Positions 33,913-42,942 of a DNA stretch of 64,000 bases are shown here, piece by piece. This stretch comes from VXPQ01 sp964608315 (lineage in GTDB: Bacteria; Bacteroidota; Rhodothermia; Rhodothermales; VXPQ01): the NCBI GenBank assembly GCA_964608315.1, contig CAZSNF010000001.1, positions 186,001-250,000 of the forward strand, in the 5' to 3' direction. The position numbers and the translations under genes were made by a program. The notes below the pieces were generated by a model. The model did no database searches. It saw only the letters and a program-made list of their open reading frames with translations, and was not told where the DNA came from. The first letter of the stretch is position 1, and the number at the start of each line of letters is the position of its first letter.

Positions 33913-35262
33913 CTACGGACGGCCCATTAACCGGGCAAGGTCTACGGACCTTTTGGCGTTTGTCATGCGCGAAACGGTTCTCATCATTTTTTTCATGTCC
34001 CTGAACTGCTTGAGCAGTTGATTCACGTCGCGCACCTCGGTTCCGCTGCCTCGCGCAATGCGACGGCGGCGACTCCCGTTCAGTATGGACGGATGGCGAC
34101 GCTCTTCGGGCGTCATGGAAAGAATAATGGCTTCGATGTGCGTAAAGGCGTCGTCGTCGATCTGCACGTCGCGCATCTGAGGGCCCATTCCCGGAAGCAT
34201 GCCGGCGATTTCGCTGAGCGATCCCATTTTGCGAATGCGCTGGATTTGCTCATAGAAATCGGCCAGGTCGAAATCTTGCGAACGAATTTTCTTGCGAAGT
34301 CGCCCGGCCTGCCGTTCGTCGAATTGCTCCTGCGCTTTTTCGACAAACGAAACGATATCGCCCATGCCGAGGATGCGCCGGGCCATGCGATCCGGGTAAA
34401 ATGGCGTAAGCGCATCCATTTTTTCGCCTGTGGAGGCGAACTTGATCGGCTTCTGCACGACCGAGCGTATGGAAAGCGCCGCACCGCCGCGCGTATCCCC
34501 GTCCAGTTTGGAAAGTACTACGCCGTCGAAATCCAGCCGTTCGTTGAAGGCCAGCGCGGCCTGCACCGCATCCTGCCCCGTCATGCTGTCTACCACAAAG
34601 AGAATTTCGTCCGGGTCTACGGCGCGCTTTATAGCCGCGGCCTCGGTCATCATCTCCTCGTCTACGTGAAGCCGCCCCGCCGTATCCACAATGACAATAT
34701 CGCGCGCGGCGCGGCGGGCTGCGCGAATGGCTTCGCGGGCTACGCGCACGGCGTCCGGGACCGGTTGTCCGCCTTCCATGACGGAATGCACCGGAACTTC
34801 GATAGACTGCGCCAGCGTTTCCAGCTGCGCCACCGCCGCCGGGCGGTATACGTCCGCCGCGGCCAGCAAGGGGGTATTCCCCTGCTGTTTGAAATGCCGG
34901 GCAAGCTTTGCGCAGAAGGTTGTTTTGCCCGACCCCTGCAAGCCCGCCACCAGAATGACGGTGGGGGGATGTTGCGCCAGCGCGATGCCTTTGTGCTCAT
35001 CTCCCAACAAACCCGTCAACTCGTCGTAAACCAGCTTTACGAGTTGTTGTCCGGGAGAAACCGAGGACAGCACGGCTTCGCCCAGCGCCTCGTTGCGGAC
35101 GCGCTCCGTAAAATCGCGGGCTACCTGATAGTTGACGTCGGCCTCCAGCAAGGCCCGCCGAATATCGCGCATCATTTCCGCGACATTCAGTTCATTGATG
35201 CGCCCCTGTCCGCTAATGCGTTTTAACGCACCTCCGACCTTTTGCGAAAGATTCTCGAACAT
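33913..35262 (-). CDS. ffh: Signal recognition particle protein Ffh
   Basis: The SRP54 GTPase that binds signal sequences and 4.5S RNA and docks with FtsY for cotranslational membrane targeting. The N domain begins MFENLSQKVGGALKRI, the G domain has VAGLQGSGKTTFCAKLA, DVYRPAAVAQLE, VDTAGRLHVDEE and SKLDGDTRGGAAL, and the Met-rich M domain is at the end (GMLPGMGPQM). The final motif VRDVNQLLKQFRDMKKMM is typical. Length is 449 residues from the ATG at 35262; the frame continues 31 codons upstream without homology. It heads the ffh-rpsP-rimM-trmD-rplS-smpB-tyrS block. Confidence 0.97.
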   Translation of the reverse strand: MFENLSQKVGGALKRISGQGRINELNVAEMMRDIRRALLEADVNYQVARDFTERVRNEALGEAVLSSVSPGQQLVKLVYDELTGLLGDEHKGIALAQHPPTVILVAGLQGSGKTTFCAKLARHFKQQGNTPLLAAADVYRPAAVAQLETLAQSIEVPVHSVMEGGQPVPDAVRVAREAIRAARRAARDIVIVDTAGRLHVDEEMMTEAAAIKRAVDPDEILFVVDSMTGQDAVQAALAFNERLDFDGVVLSKLDGDTRGGAALSIRSVVQKPIKFASTGEKMDALTPFYPDRMARRILGMGDIVSFVEKAQEQFDERQAGRLRKKIRSQDFDLADFYEQIQRIRKMGSLSEIAGMLPGMGPQMRDVQIDDDAFTHIEAIILSMTPEERRHPSILNGSRRRRIARGSGTEVRDVNQLLKQFRDMKKMMRTVSRMTNAKRSVDLARLMGRP

Positions 35263-35561
35263 AACAATGCGTGGTTGGCAAGCGTTGCGGCTTGTGGCCT
35301 GCGGACAATGGGCGACGCTCCGCCCCGCCCGTATCGTACATCGTACAAGGCGCAAACGAAACCCGGATTACTGGTTAATTTCAATAGCCTGACAAAATAG
35401 GAAATCCAAAACCTGGAATCAAGCCCTGCGCCAACTTTGCAACGGACTGACCGCATCCTGCCTGAAAACGGCGTATATTGCCTCGGCGCCCTTGTATGCA
35501 CGATGCGTTGCCCCGTCCCAACGGTAGCCTCCTGACGCGAAGCGCTGATCAGAGTGTCCCA
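35263..35561. other. Intergenic region between divergent ffh and cyclo-ligase genes
   Basis: About 299 bp with no gene. Next to ffh it is GC-rich and contains the direct pair GTACGATGTACGAT on the minus strand (about 35333-35346). Further out is an AT-richer stretch (GGTTAATTTCAATAG, about 35376-35390) where the ffh promoter may lie. The right edge, 35536-35561, is a repeat-family remnant: CGCGAAGCGCTGATCAGAGTGTCC is the family A left end with an internal deletion, running up to the cyclo-ligase ATG. Confidence 0.45.
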
Positions 35562-36134
35562 ATGCATGCGAACAGCAAGTCGATGCTGCGAAAGCGATTC
35601 GGGGCCTATCGACAAACTTTGAGCGAAGCCGAATATGCGCGCCGGAGCGCCGCGATCGCAGCGCAGCTCCTTGGGCTTCCCGAAATGAACAGCCCCGGAT
35701 TCGTGCAGGCCTACTGGCCGATGGCGGAACGCCGCGAACCGGACATTCGTTCGGCGATTGCGCAACTTCGCGCGCAAGGCGCGGAGATCGCCCTTCCTCT
35801 GACGCCGGATATCCGGGTTCCGGTTATGTACGCAGTACGATATGACGGACGCGCTCCTGTCCCGGAGCCTCCCTGGGGCATTCCCCGACCCGCAGGTTGC
35901 GAGCGGATTGCGCCGGACCGGATCGATACGGTTATTGTCCCCATGCTTGGCGGAGGACGGGACGGATACCGGATCGGGTACGGAAAAGGATACTACGACG
36001 CCTTCCTGCAAGGCCTGCGGGCGATCCGTATCGGGATAACGTACGAGGCCTGCATTCTGGACGCGATCCCCTTCGAACCCCACGATATCCCCATGGACAT
36101 CCTCGTTACGGAGCAGGAAGCCATTCGCCCTTAA
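35562..36134 (+). CDS. 5-formyltetrahydrofolate cyclo-ligase
   Basis: Converts 5-formyl-THF to 5,10-methenyl-THF with ATP, returning a folate storage or by-product form to one-carbon metabolism. The N-terminus SMLRKRFGAYRQTLSEAEYA and the signature DTVIVPMLGGGRDGYRIGYGKGYYD near residue 130 are diagnostic, followed by GITYEACI. Length is 190 residues from ATG 35562. The frame stays open 28 codons further up, but that part is repeat sequence. The ATG directly follows a repeat terminus (GTGTCCCA), so the leader is element-derived. Confidence 0.93.
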   Translation: MHANSKSMLRKRFGAYRQTLSEAEYARRSAAIAAQLLGLPEMNSPGFVQAYWPMAERREPDIRSAIAQLRAQGAEIALPLTPDIRVPVMYAVRYDGRAPVPEPPWGIPRPAGCERIAPDRIDTVIVPMLGGGRDGYRIGYGKGYYDAFLQGLRAIRIGITYEACILDAIPFEPHDIPMDILVTEQEAIRP

Positions 36135-36255
36135 GGGTTGCAAAAAAAAAACGAAAACCCTAATACCTGCGAACATCCCGATTTTCCAGGATATATTTCG
36201 AATAGGGAATATAATATCCACCAGACCGAAGAGCCCGGCGGCGCGGCGGATCGAA
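36135..36255. other. Intergenic region after the cyclo-ligase gene
   Basis: First part of the 340-bp gene-free interval 36135-36474. Immediately at the stop, AGGGTT (36134-36139) and AACCCT (36156-36161) can pair around a run of ten A, a weak terminator candidate acting on either strand. An AT-rich stretch follows (AGGGAATATAATATCC, about 36203-36218). No gene is seen. Confidence 0.35.
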
Positions 36256-36300
36256 TAAGGATATTCTGATCAAGACCGCTTCGGCCAGCGCGCCCTCGTC
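36256..36300 (+). repeat. Family A left-end fragment upstream of the PspC gene
   Basis: AAGGATATTCTGATCAAGAC followed by CGCTTCGGCCAGCGCG parallels the A1 left end (GGATACTCTGATCAAAAC, CTGCGCTCAACGCG). Similarity fades after about 45 bp and no right end is found before the PspC gene. The rest of the interval up to 36474 holds no gene I can support. Confidence 0.55.
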
Positions 36301-36474
36301 TCGTCTTGTCTTGTATTCTCTTGCAACTGTAACATCAAGCGGTCTTATGTCGTACACCTCGTTGCAACAGAAGGCTCTTTGCGGACGTATCGCGCATTTC
36401 AGGACGCCGAACCCGCCTGCGACCGCGCACTGCCGTACATCGAAACCCCGTTTGCCCATCGTTCTGTCCCCGAC

Positions 36475-36996
36475 ATGACCATCGAAGAAAAAGCCCAGAC
36501 TACCGATCCCGGAACGTTCTCGGAAGCAGAAATGGAAGATTTTCTGTTCGACGAAAACGACGCGCCCGACAAGTCGCGGTGGAATTTGCCCCTGCTGACC
36601 GGGCTTGCGCTGATTCTGGTGGGCGTTATCTATATTGCCCAGGAAGCAGGCCTGTGGCCGGGCATTGGCATTGGAGGCCTTGCGCGAACGCTGCCCTGGC
36701 TGGCCGGCATTCTGATTATTCTCTTGGGTTTTGGCGTTCTGTCCTGGCGACCCCGCAAAAAATACAAGCTGCCCAAGGCGGCGCCGCGCACCCGGAGCGC
36801 AGGCAAAACGCTTGCAAAATCCCGCGATAAAAAGATTTCCGGCGTAGCCGCCGGGCTGGCGGAGTATTTCAACCTGGACGCTACGCTTGTGCGGGTGGCG
36901 TTCGTCGTTCTCCTGATTTTTACGAGCGGCCCTCCCATGATTATTACCTACCTGCTGCTCGCCTTTATCCTTCCGTCTCCAGACAAGGCCGCTTAG
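36475..36996 (+). CDS. PspC domain membrane protein
   Basis: Small membrane protein of the phage-shock-protein C family. After an acidic N-terminal tail come two membrane helices (LLTGLALILVGVIYIA and LAGILIILLGFGVLSW, about residues 42-85). A basic linker follows, and then the PspC domain itself: KKISGVAAGLAEYFNLD and VRVAFVVLLIFTSGPPMIIT, ending in a third or fourth helix. Length is 173 residues from ATG 36475. In related phyla such proteins are membrane-stress sensors or simple structural proteins; no pspA or regulator is adjacent. The TAG stop (36994-36996) runs into a repeat terminus. Confidence 0.85.
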   Translation: MTIEEKAQTTDPGTFSEAEMEDFLFDENDAPDKSRWNLPLLTGLALILVGVIYIAQEAGLWPGIGIGGLARTLPWLAGILIILLGFGVLSWRPRKKYKLPKAAPRTRSAGKTLAKSRDKKISGVAAGLAEYFNLDATLVRVAFVVLLIFTSGPPMIITYLLLAFILPSPDKAA

Positions 36997-37130
36997 GGAT
37001 ACGCTGATGAAGTCTGCAAAAGCCCGGATGTCTGCGAGGGGCGCGCGACGAAGCAGTGCGGCTGGCGTCGGCCCATCCTCGTCTTGTCGCAGAACACGCT
37101 ACAGGCCCCGCAGAGCGCCGCTTCATAGCG
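36994..37130 (-). repeat. Fragment of family A right end in reverse orientation
   Basis: TAGGGATACGCTGATGAAGTC, then TCTGCGAGGGGCGCGC and GACGAAGCAGTGCGGCTGGC, is the reverse complement of the A2 right end with an internal deletion of about a dozen bases. After about 37065 the similarity ends; the remainder up to 37130 (with CGCTACAGGCCCCGC) is unassigned. It abuts the intact copy A2 on the other orientation. Confidence 0.6.
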
Positions 37131-37393
37131 TTAAGGAACCTCTGATTAATTCTACTTCGCTCAGCGCTTCGCGTTCGCGCATACAGTGACATTATGACGG
37201 CGTCGTTGAAATCAGCGGCATACGCTACGGATTCGGGCGCAGCGGACGCGAAGCGCCCTTCGGGAGGCCGCGAGGAACGCGCTGGCCGCGTCATTCCTCA
37301 TTATGCGGGGCCTGCCGCACTGCTTCGTCATTCCTTGCCGGCGCGTCCCTCGCAAGCCTCTGAACTTTGCAGAATTAATCAGAGGTTCCTTAA
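37131..37393 (+). repeat. Family A repeat, copy A2 (intact, perfect 19-bp terminal inverted repeats)
   Basis: TTAAGGAACCTCTGATTAA (37131-37149) and its exact complement (37375-37393) bound a 263-bp unit. Inside is an ATG (37194) opening a frame MTASLKSA...VIPHYAGP...RHSLPARPSQ of about 69 codons that runs past the right end. A long hairpin has arms at 37270-37285 and 37337-37352 (CGAGGAACGCGCTGGC with two mismatches). The right end contains the TAA stop of the minus-strand M16 gene. It is about 96% identical to A3 by hand alignment. Confidence 0.9.
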
Positions 37394-38703
37394 CAGACCC
37401 TAACGTCTTCCTCCCGGATATTTCCGGCCAGCGCGCTATGCAGGGCGTCGGGAACGAAGGCCTGCGCAATGGCGCTATTCGCTTCGTCCACTGTAATGCG
37501 CTCGATCCTCTCCGGGAATTCGTCAAGGTAGCGCAAGGCAAACCCCTGTTCGATATTGGCGAGAAGCGTTTTCGCCAGCCCGAACGTGGTGGAGAGCCCC
37601 ACCTTGAACGATCCCGTAACCGTTGTTTTTTTCTCTTCGAGTTCTTCTTTCGTCACGCCGCCGGCGACGAAGCGGCGAATCTGTCTGGTCGTTTCGTCTA
37701 TGCCTCGCTGCACATGTTCTTTCGACAGGGTTACGCCCACCTGCCAGTGTCCTGCGTAGTGGGTGGACACGCCCGCAAGCGACGACCCAATGCCGTACGT
37801 CAGGCCCATTTCGTCGCGAATGGTTTGCATCAGCCGCGCCGAGAAATTTCCGCCCAACACGAAATTGGCGAGGAAAAGGGGGAGATACTCGGGAGCGTTG
37901 CGCCGGATCGAAAGCGCATGCCCCAGACGCACGTCGACATTTTCCTTGTCCGGGAGGGTAACGACAGATGAGCCGGGAACGCCCTGCTCCGCCGTCGCCG
38001 AGAAGCGCGGCGCCGCATCGTGCGGAAGCCAACGGGCGAAATGGTTGTCCACGACCTTGCACAGGGCGTCTTCGTCCACGTCGCCCACGACCACGAGCGT
38101 AAAGGCATTGGCGCCAAAATGGGCTGCATGGCAGGTTCGGACGTCATTCATGGAAAAGTCTTGCAATTGCGCCAGTTGCGTTTCGAACGCCTGCGCATGA
38201 TTCGGATGCAAGGAGTCGTATAGCCGTTGCCGCAACGCCCTCGACGCCTGCGCCGCGGTGCTTTCCATCGAGCGCTTGACGGAGGCAGCGATCCGGTCTT
38301 TGGCCTTGGGAAGCTCTTCCTCCGGAAAAAGAGGTTCGCGCAACTGCAAGGCGGCAAGGCTCAGTATCTCCGGGGCGTCCTTTTTCAGGGCGCGGCCCGT
38401 AAAACCAATGCGCAACGCATCTGCGGAAAACGCGAGTTCCGCCCCCCTGTTTTCCAGGATTTCCGCTATGGCGAACTGGTCCAGCGTTCCGGCGCCCTTG
38501 TCCAGCATGGATACCGCCAGATGCTGCAACAACAACGTTTCCGGGCAACCCATGTCCGGCGCGCTGGCAAAGGATCCGCACCACGTAACGACGTCGCGGA
38601 TGGGGGCAGGGAGTACGACAAGGCGGCAAGGGCCGATCCGGCGCTCGGAAATACGCTCGGCAAAGGATTGCCTGCGCGGCGGCGCTTCGGAAAAAACCGT
38701 CAT
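37390..38703 (-). CDS. M16 family peptidase-like protein, apparently inactive subunit
   Basis: Second protein of an M16 pair. It has the two-domain M16 architecture and the C-terminal motif NFVLGGNFSARLMQTIRDEMGLTYG, split here as LGGNFSARLMQTIR and DEMGLTYG. The zinc motif HxxEH expected near residue 60 is replaced by LLLQHLAVSML, so it should not cleave peptides itself. In bacterial and mitochondrial processing peptidases such a subunit pairs with an active one. It has 437 residues, overlaps the active M16 gene by 4 bp (ATGA), and its TAA stop lies in the terminus of repeat A2. Confidence 0.85.
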   Translation of the reverse strand: MTVFSEAPPRRQSFAERISERRIGPCRLVVLPAPIRDVVTWCGSFASAPDMGCPETLLLQHLAVSMLDKGAGTLDQFAIAEILENRGAELAFSADALRIGFTGRALKKDAPEILSLAALQLREPLFPEEELPKAKDRIAASVKRSMESTAAQASRALRQRLYDSLHPNHAQAFETQLAQLQDFSMNDVRTCHAAHFGANAFTLVVVGDVDEDALCKVVDNHFARWLPHDAAPRFSATAEQGVPGSSVVTLPDKENVDVRLGHALSIRRNAPEYLPLFLANFVLGGNFSARLMQTIRDEMGLTYGIGSSLAGVSTHYAGHWQVGVTLSKEHVQRGIDETTRQIRRFVAGGVTKEELEEKKTTVTGSFKVGLSTTFGLAKTLLANIEQGFALRYLDEFPERIERITVDEANSAIAQAFVPDALHSALAGNIREEDVRVC

Positions 38704-39992
38704 GCGGGGACCTCGCTGTCCGGGATATAGCGACCAGTCGTGCAGGCGTTTCGTACGAAATACTGCCGGGCGACCCGCTGTACGTCCTGCGCGGCGACGG
38801 CGCTCAGACGGTCCTGCATGGACGTGTACAGTTTCCAGTCGCCCGCCGCAAGCGCCTCGCTGAGTTCCGCAGCCGCCGAAAACGACCCGTCCCGGCTAAA
38901 GGCGGCCTGCGCCTTGCGCTGGTTTATCGCGCGACGCAATTCTTCTTCCTCCACGCCGTTTTCGCGAATTTCGTCCACTGCTTCATGGATGGCCGATTCC
39001 ACTTCTTCATGCGTTTTGCCGGGGGCCGGTCTCGCAAACACATAGGCAAGCCCCGGATCGCGAAATCGGGAAACGCTTCCCCACGCGCTGGTTGCGACGC
39101 CCCGATTCGTAAGGCGCCGATACAAACGGCTATTCTTGCCCGCGGACAGGACGACGGAAAGCATGTCGAGAGCGTCCGTGTCCGCATCCAGTCCGCAGGG
39201 CGATTTCCAGGCAATCATTACGGCGCCTTGCCACCCTGCCTGCCGCACGACCACGCGCCGTTCCGCCTCCTGCGCCGGTTCGCGCGCGCGAAAGACGGGC
39301 AAGGGCTTCTCCGGGTTGGCTACAGACCCGAAATGGCGGCGAATGCGCTCCAGCGTCTTCGTTTTGTCGAAATCTCCGATGACGCTGACCGTTGCATTGT
39401 CCGGCCGGTACCAGGTATCGTATATCTGGCGCAAGCCGGCCGGCGTCATCTGTTCCACATCCTTTCTCCATCCAATCACCGGATGGTGGTAGGGATGCAC
39501 CGTGAAGGCGGCGCTCCAGACCGCATGGAAAAGTTTGCGAATCGGGTCGTTTTCTCCCCGGTCCAGTTCGTTCAGGATTACCGTGCGTTCCCGCTCCATG
39601 TCTTCGTCCCGCAGCAAGGCTCCGCGCATGCGATCCGCTTCGATTTCCACGGCGAGCGGGAGGTGTTCTCCGGGAAGCATTTCATAGTAATTCGTTCGGT
39701 CCAGCGAAGTGGTGGCGTTGACCCGGGCCCCCGTACGCTGCAATACGCTGAACACCGAAGCGCCGGCCTCTTTGTTGAAGCGGGCCGACCCTTTGAACAT
39801 GAGGTGTTCGAGAAAATGAAACGCTCCCGTGCGGCCTTCCGGCTCGTGCCGGCTGCCTGCGAGGTAGGTAACCATAAAGGTGGCGACCGGGGTCGTAGCG
39901 TCCCGGAGCAGCAATACCTGCAAGCCATTGGACTCGAGGCGATATGCCTCTACGCCCTGCGATGCTTCCTCGAATGCGAAACCTTCCGGCAT
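38700..39992 (-). CDS. M16 family zinc peptidase, active subunit
   Basis: Insulinase/processing-peptidase type metalloprotease. The inverted zinc motif HFLEH is present in TGAFHFLEHLMFKGS near residue 53, with the downstream Glu in RERTVILNELDRGENDP. Family N-terminal text LESNGLQVLLLRD and the glycine-rich ARVNATTSLDRTNYYEMLP also match. It has 430 residues from ATG 39992; the frame continues far upstream as polA antisense reading. It lies 5 bp after polA and is coupled to the inactive partner downstream. The substrate is unknown; related pairs degrade exported peptides. Confidence 0.9.
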   Translation of the reverse strand: MPEGFAFEEASQGVEAYRLESNGLQVLLLRDATTPVATFMVTYLAGSRHEPEGRTGAFHFLEHLMFKGSARFNKEAGASVFSVLQRTGARVNATTSLDRTNYYEMLPGEHLPLAVEIEADRMRGALLRDEDMERERTVILNELDRGENDPIRKLFHAVWSAAFTVHPYHHPVIGWRKDVEQMTPAGLRQIYDTWYRPDNATVSVIGDFDKTKTLERIRRHFGSVANPEKPLPVFRAREPAQEAERRVVVRQAGWQGAVMIAWKSPCGLDADTDALDMLSVVLSAGKNSRLYRRLTNRGVATSAWGSVSRFRDPGLAYVFARPAPGKTHEEVESAIHEAVDEIRENGVEEEELRRAINQRKAQAAFSRDGSFSAAAELSEALAAGDWKLYTSMQDRLSAVAAQDVQRVARQYFVRNACTTGRYIPDSEVPA

Positions 39993-39997
39993 GGTCC

Positions 39998-42826
39998 TCA
40001 ATGTGCGTCGAGCCAATGATCTCCTGTGTTCATGTGCACCTCGACCGGCACCTCGAGCGGAAGCGCCAATTCCATTTCCTCGCGAACGATCGTTTGCACT
40101 GCATCGATTTCTTCCGGCGGCATTTCCAGAACGAGTTCGTCGTGCACTTGCAGCAACATGCGGGCCGCGAGACCGGCCTCCTTCAGTTTGCGATCTATCC
40201 GAACCATGGCGATTTTTATCATATCGGCCTGCGTGCCCTGAATGGGCATGTTGCGAGCCACCCGCTCGGAAAACGCGCGCTGAGCCTGGTTGCGCGAATG
40301 GATATTCGGCACGAAACGCCGCCGCCCGAGAATCGTGCGAACGTATCCCTTCTCCTGTGCCTCTTCGACTACCCGGTTGATAAGGGTCGTTACCGCAGGA
40401 TACGTCTTCAGATAGGTATCGATCAATTCCTGGGCTTCCGCAACCTGGCACCGCAGCCGCTGGGCCAGCCCCCTCGCCCCGATGCCGTAGGGAATGCCGT
40501 AATTTACTTCTTTGGCCTTGCGGCGCTGGTCCTCATGCACTTCTTCGGGCGAAACGTTGTAGATATTCGCCGCGACGGCGCGATGTATGTCCACTTTCTG
40601 TCGAAACGCTTCGGCGAGCGCCTGATCCCCGCTCATGGAGGCCAGAATGCGAAGTTCTATTTGCACGTAGTCGGAAGAAAGCAATTTCCATCCCTTTTCA
40701 GCCACGAAGGCCTTGCGGATTTCTCGTCCCTTGTCCGTCCGGATGGGAATATTTTGCAGGTTGGGGCCTGCCGAGGATAATCTCCCCGTGGCCGCCACGG
40801 TCTGATTGTAGTTCGTGTGAATGCGGCCGGTATCGGGATGGATCAACTTGCCGAGGCTGTCCGCGTAGGTGCTTTTCAGCTTGGAAAACTTGCGCCATTC
40901 GAGTACGAGCGCCGGAAGGGGATGGCTGCCGGCGAGCTGCTCCAGCACTTCTTCTCTTGTGGAAGGAGCGCCCCGGGAGGTTTTGCGTTTGCTTGGCAAG
41001 CCTAATTTCCCGAACAGAATATGGCCGAGCTGTTGCGGCGAGCCGATCTTGAACGTTTCTCCGGCCTCTGCATAGATTTGCTCTTCGATGTCGCGCAGGC
41101 GCTCTCCGATTTCTCCGGAAAGCGTGGCCAGCATATCGGGATCGACGCGTATTCCGGTGATTTCCATGTCCGCCAACACGCGCAGGAGCGGAAATTCGAT
41201 GCGCTCCGCAAGCATCAGCAAGCCCTCCTCCCGGAGCTGTTTCTCAAGTATATCCGCCAGGCGCAAGGTGACGTCCGCATCTTCGCATGCGTACGGACAT
41301 GCTTTTTCGGGGGCTACGTCCCGCATCGACTGCTGATTTTTTCCCGTCCCGATAAGGTCTTCGATCGGAATGGTCTGGTAGTCCAGAAACTTCAGCGCCA
41401 GCGAATCAAGGCCGTGCGCTTCTTCGGGGGACAACAGATAATGCGCCACCATCGTATCGAAAAAAGGACCTTCGACCCGCAGGCCCTGCCGCTCCAGCGT
41501 AACGATGTCGTACTTCACGTTCTGGCCGACCTTGAGCGCTTGTCCGCGCAGGACGGGCGCCAGCAGGACCAGCGCATCTTTCGTGGACGTGCCGTCCGGC
41601 AAGGGCGTGGGAATATAGCAGGCCTTGCCGGGATCCCGGGAAAAGGAAATGCCCACGAGCGACGCCCACATCGGATCGACCGAAGTGGTCTCCGTGTCGA
41701 AAGCGAACCGCTCGGCCTTGCGCAATGCGTCCGCTTCGGCTTGCAGGCTTTCCTTGTCGGCGATGAGCCGATAGGTCGTTTTTTCCGGGTCGTACGACGT
41801 CAGGCCGCGTTGCGGCGGTTCTTCGGAAAAGAGCGTCGGGGAGGCCTCTTGTTTCGTTTCCGAGGGGCTTGCTCCGCCGTTTTGCGCAGGCGCGCCGCCT
41901 GTTTGCGCAAATTCTCCCGATTTCACCTTGCGGTAGAGCCGGTTAAACTGAAGTTCGTTGAACAGGGAAAGCAAGGCTTCGCGATCAGGCGAGGAGCGCG
42001 TGAGTTGCGCCGGCGTAACGTCAAGCGGCACATCCGTTTTGATGGTCACCAGTTGCTTGCTGAGCAAGGCTTTGTCGCGGTGTTCGAGCAAGCCCTCGCG
42101 CGCCCGCTTGCCCTTCACGTCCTCCGCGTTTTCCAGCAGGTTTTCGAGCGAGCCGTATTCCTGGATCAGCTTCATCGCCGTTTTTTCGCCGACGCCGGGT
42201 ACGCCCGGCACATTGTCGCTGGCGTCTCCCATGAGCGCCAGCAAATCAATGAACCGGATCGGCGGGAGGCCATATTTTTCCCGAAACGTCCCCTCGGTGA
42301 CGGAATCGAAGCCTTCTCCGCGCCGGGCCGGCCGAAAGATGGAAATATGCTCGCCGAGCAATTGCTGGAAATCCTTGTCGGGAGACACGATCACCGCCCC
42401 GGAGCCTTCTTCGGCGGTTTGCCGCGCCAGGGTGCCGATCACGTCGTCGGCTTCCACGCCGCCTTCCTCGATGACGATCACGCCCGTCGCTTCCACAATC
42501 TCCTTGATGCGGGGAAGCGCTGCGGCCAGGTCTTCCGGAATCGGGCTCCGGTTTGCCTTGTACTCCTCGAATAATTCATCCCGGAACGTGCCTTCGCCGG
42601 GTCCCACCACATCGAAAACCACGGCTATGCGCATAATGTCCTGGTCTTCGATGAGCTTGAGCAACGTGGTGGTGAAACCGTACGCCGCCGAGGTGTTTTC
42701 GCCCTGCGCATTGATCAACGGGCGGCCAATGAACGCAAAATAGGCGCGATAGGCCAAGGCCATCGCGTCCAGCAAGTACAGGGGGGCGGTTTGCTTCGCC
42801 GCGTTCGTTTCGTTTTGTCGGGTCAT
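39998..42826 (-). CDS. polA: DNA polymerase I
   Basis: Repairs and fills lagging-strand gaps. The 942-residue protein has a 5' nuclease domain (LYLLDAMALAYRAYFAF, GGVEADDVIGTLA, MGDASDNVPGVPGVGEKTA), then a 3'-5' exonuclease with its acidic residues kept (FAFDTETTSVD, QNVKYD, YACEDADVTL). The polymerase has motif A SSDYVQIELRILA and motif C QVHDELVLE. In the O-helix the sequence is RRKAKEVNYGIPYGIG, with Tyr where E. coli has Phe762. The ATG at 42826 is chosen; the frame extends 47 codons. It is followed 5 bp later by the M16 pair and is divergent from rfbB. Confidence 0.96.
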   Translation of the reverse strand: MTRQNETNAAKQTAPLYLLDAMALAYRAYFAFIGRPLINAQGENTSAAYGFTTTLLKLIEDQDIMRIAVVFDVVGPGEGTFRDELFEEYKANRSPIPEDLAAALPRIKEIVEATGVIVIEEGGVEADDVIGTLARQTAEEGSGAVIVSPDKDFQQLLGEHISIFRPARRGEGFDSVTEGTFREKYGLPPIRFIDLLALMGDASDNVPGVPGVGEKTAMKLIQEYGSLENLLENAEDVKGKRAREGLLEHRDKALLSKQLVTIKTDVPLDVTPAQLTRSSPDREALLSLFNELQFNRLYRKVKSGEFAQTGGAPAQNGGASPSETKQEASPTLFSEEPPQRGLTSYDPEKTTYRLIADKESLQAEADALRKAERFAFDTETTSVDPMWASLVGISFSRDPGKACYIPTPLPDGTSTKDALVLLAPVLRGQALKVGQNVKYDIVTLERQGLRVEGPFFDTMVAHYLLSPEEAHGLDSLALKFLDYQTIPIEDLIGTGKNQQSMRDVAPEKACPYACEDADVTLRLADILEKQLREEGLLMLAERIEFPLLRVLADMEITGIRVDPDMLATLSGEIGERLRDIEEQIYAEAGETFKIGSPQQLGHILFGKLGLPSKRKTSRGAPSTREEVLEQLAGSHPLPALVLEWRKFSKLKSTYADSLGKLIHPDTGRIHTNYNQTVAATGRLSSAGPNLQNIPIRTDKGREIRKAFVAEKGWKLLSSDYVQIELRILASMSGDQALAEAFRQKVDIHRAVAANIYNVSPEEVHEDQRRKAKEVNYGIPYGIGARGLAQRLRCQVAEAQELIDTYLKTYPAVTTLINRVVEEAQEKGYVRTILGRRRFVPNIHSRNQAQRAFSERVARNMPIQGTQADMIKIAMVRIDRKLKEAGLAARMLLQVHDELVLEMPPEEIDAVQTIVREEMELALPLEVPVEVHMNTGDHWLDAH

Positions 42827-42942
42827 ATCATTCTGGCCTCGCTGATAGCGCGCGCCCGTCTGCGAAACCGCGCCGGGCGCATGCTGTATAAAGCCCGGCG
42901 AGGCATTTCGTTCTTTTTGCCCATGCATTCCCTGCGCCTTCC

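Noticed and set aside
37194..37403. Small frame in repeat A2 as a firm gene
   Set aside because: DNA-level conservation of the element alone could keep the frame open; kept as an observation, not a CDS.
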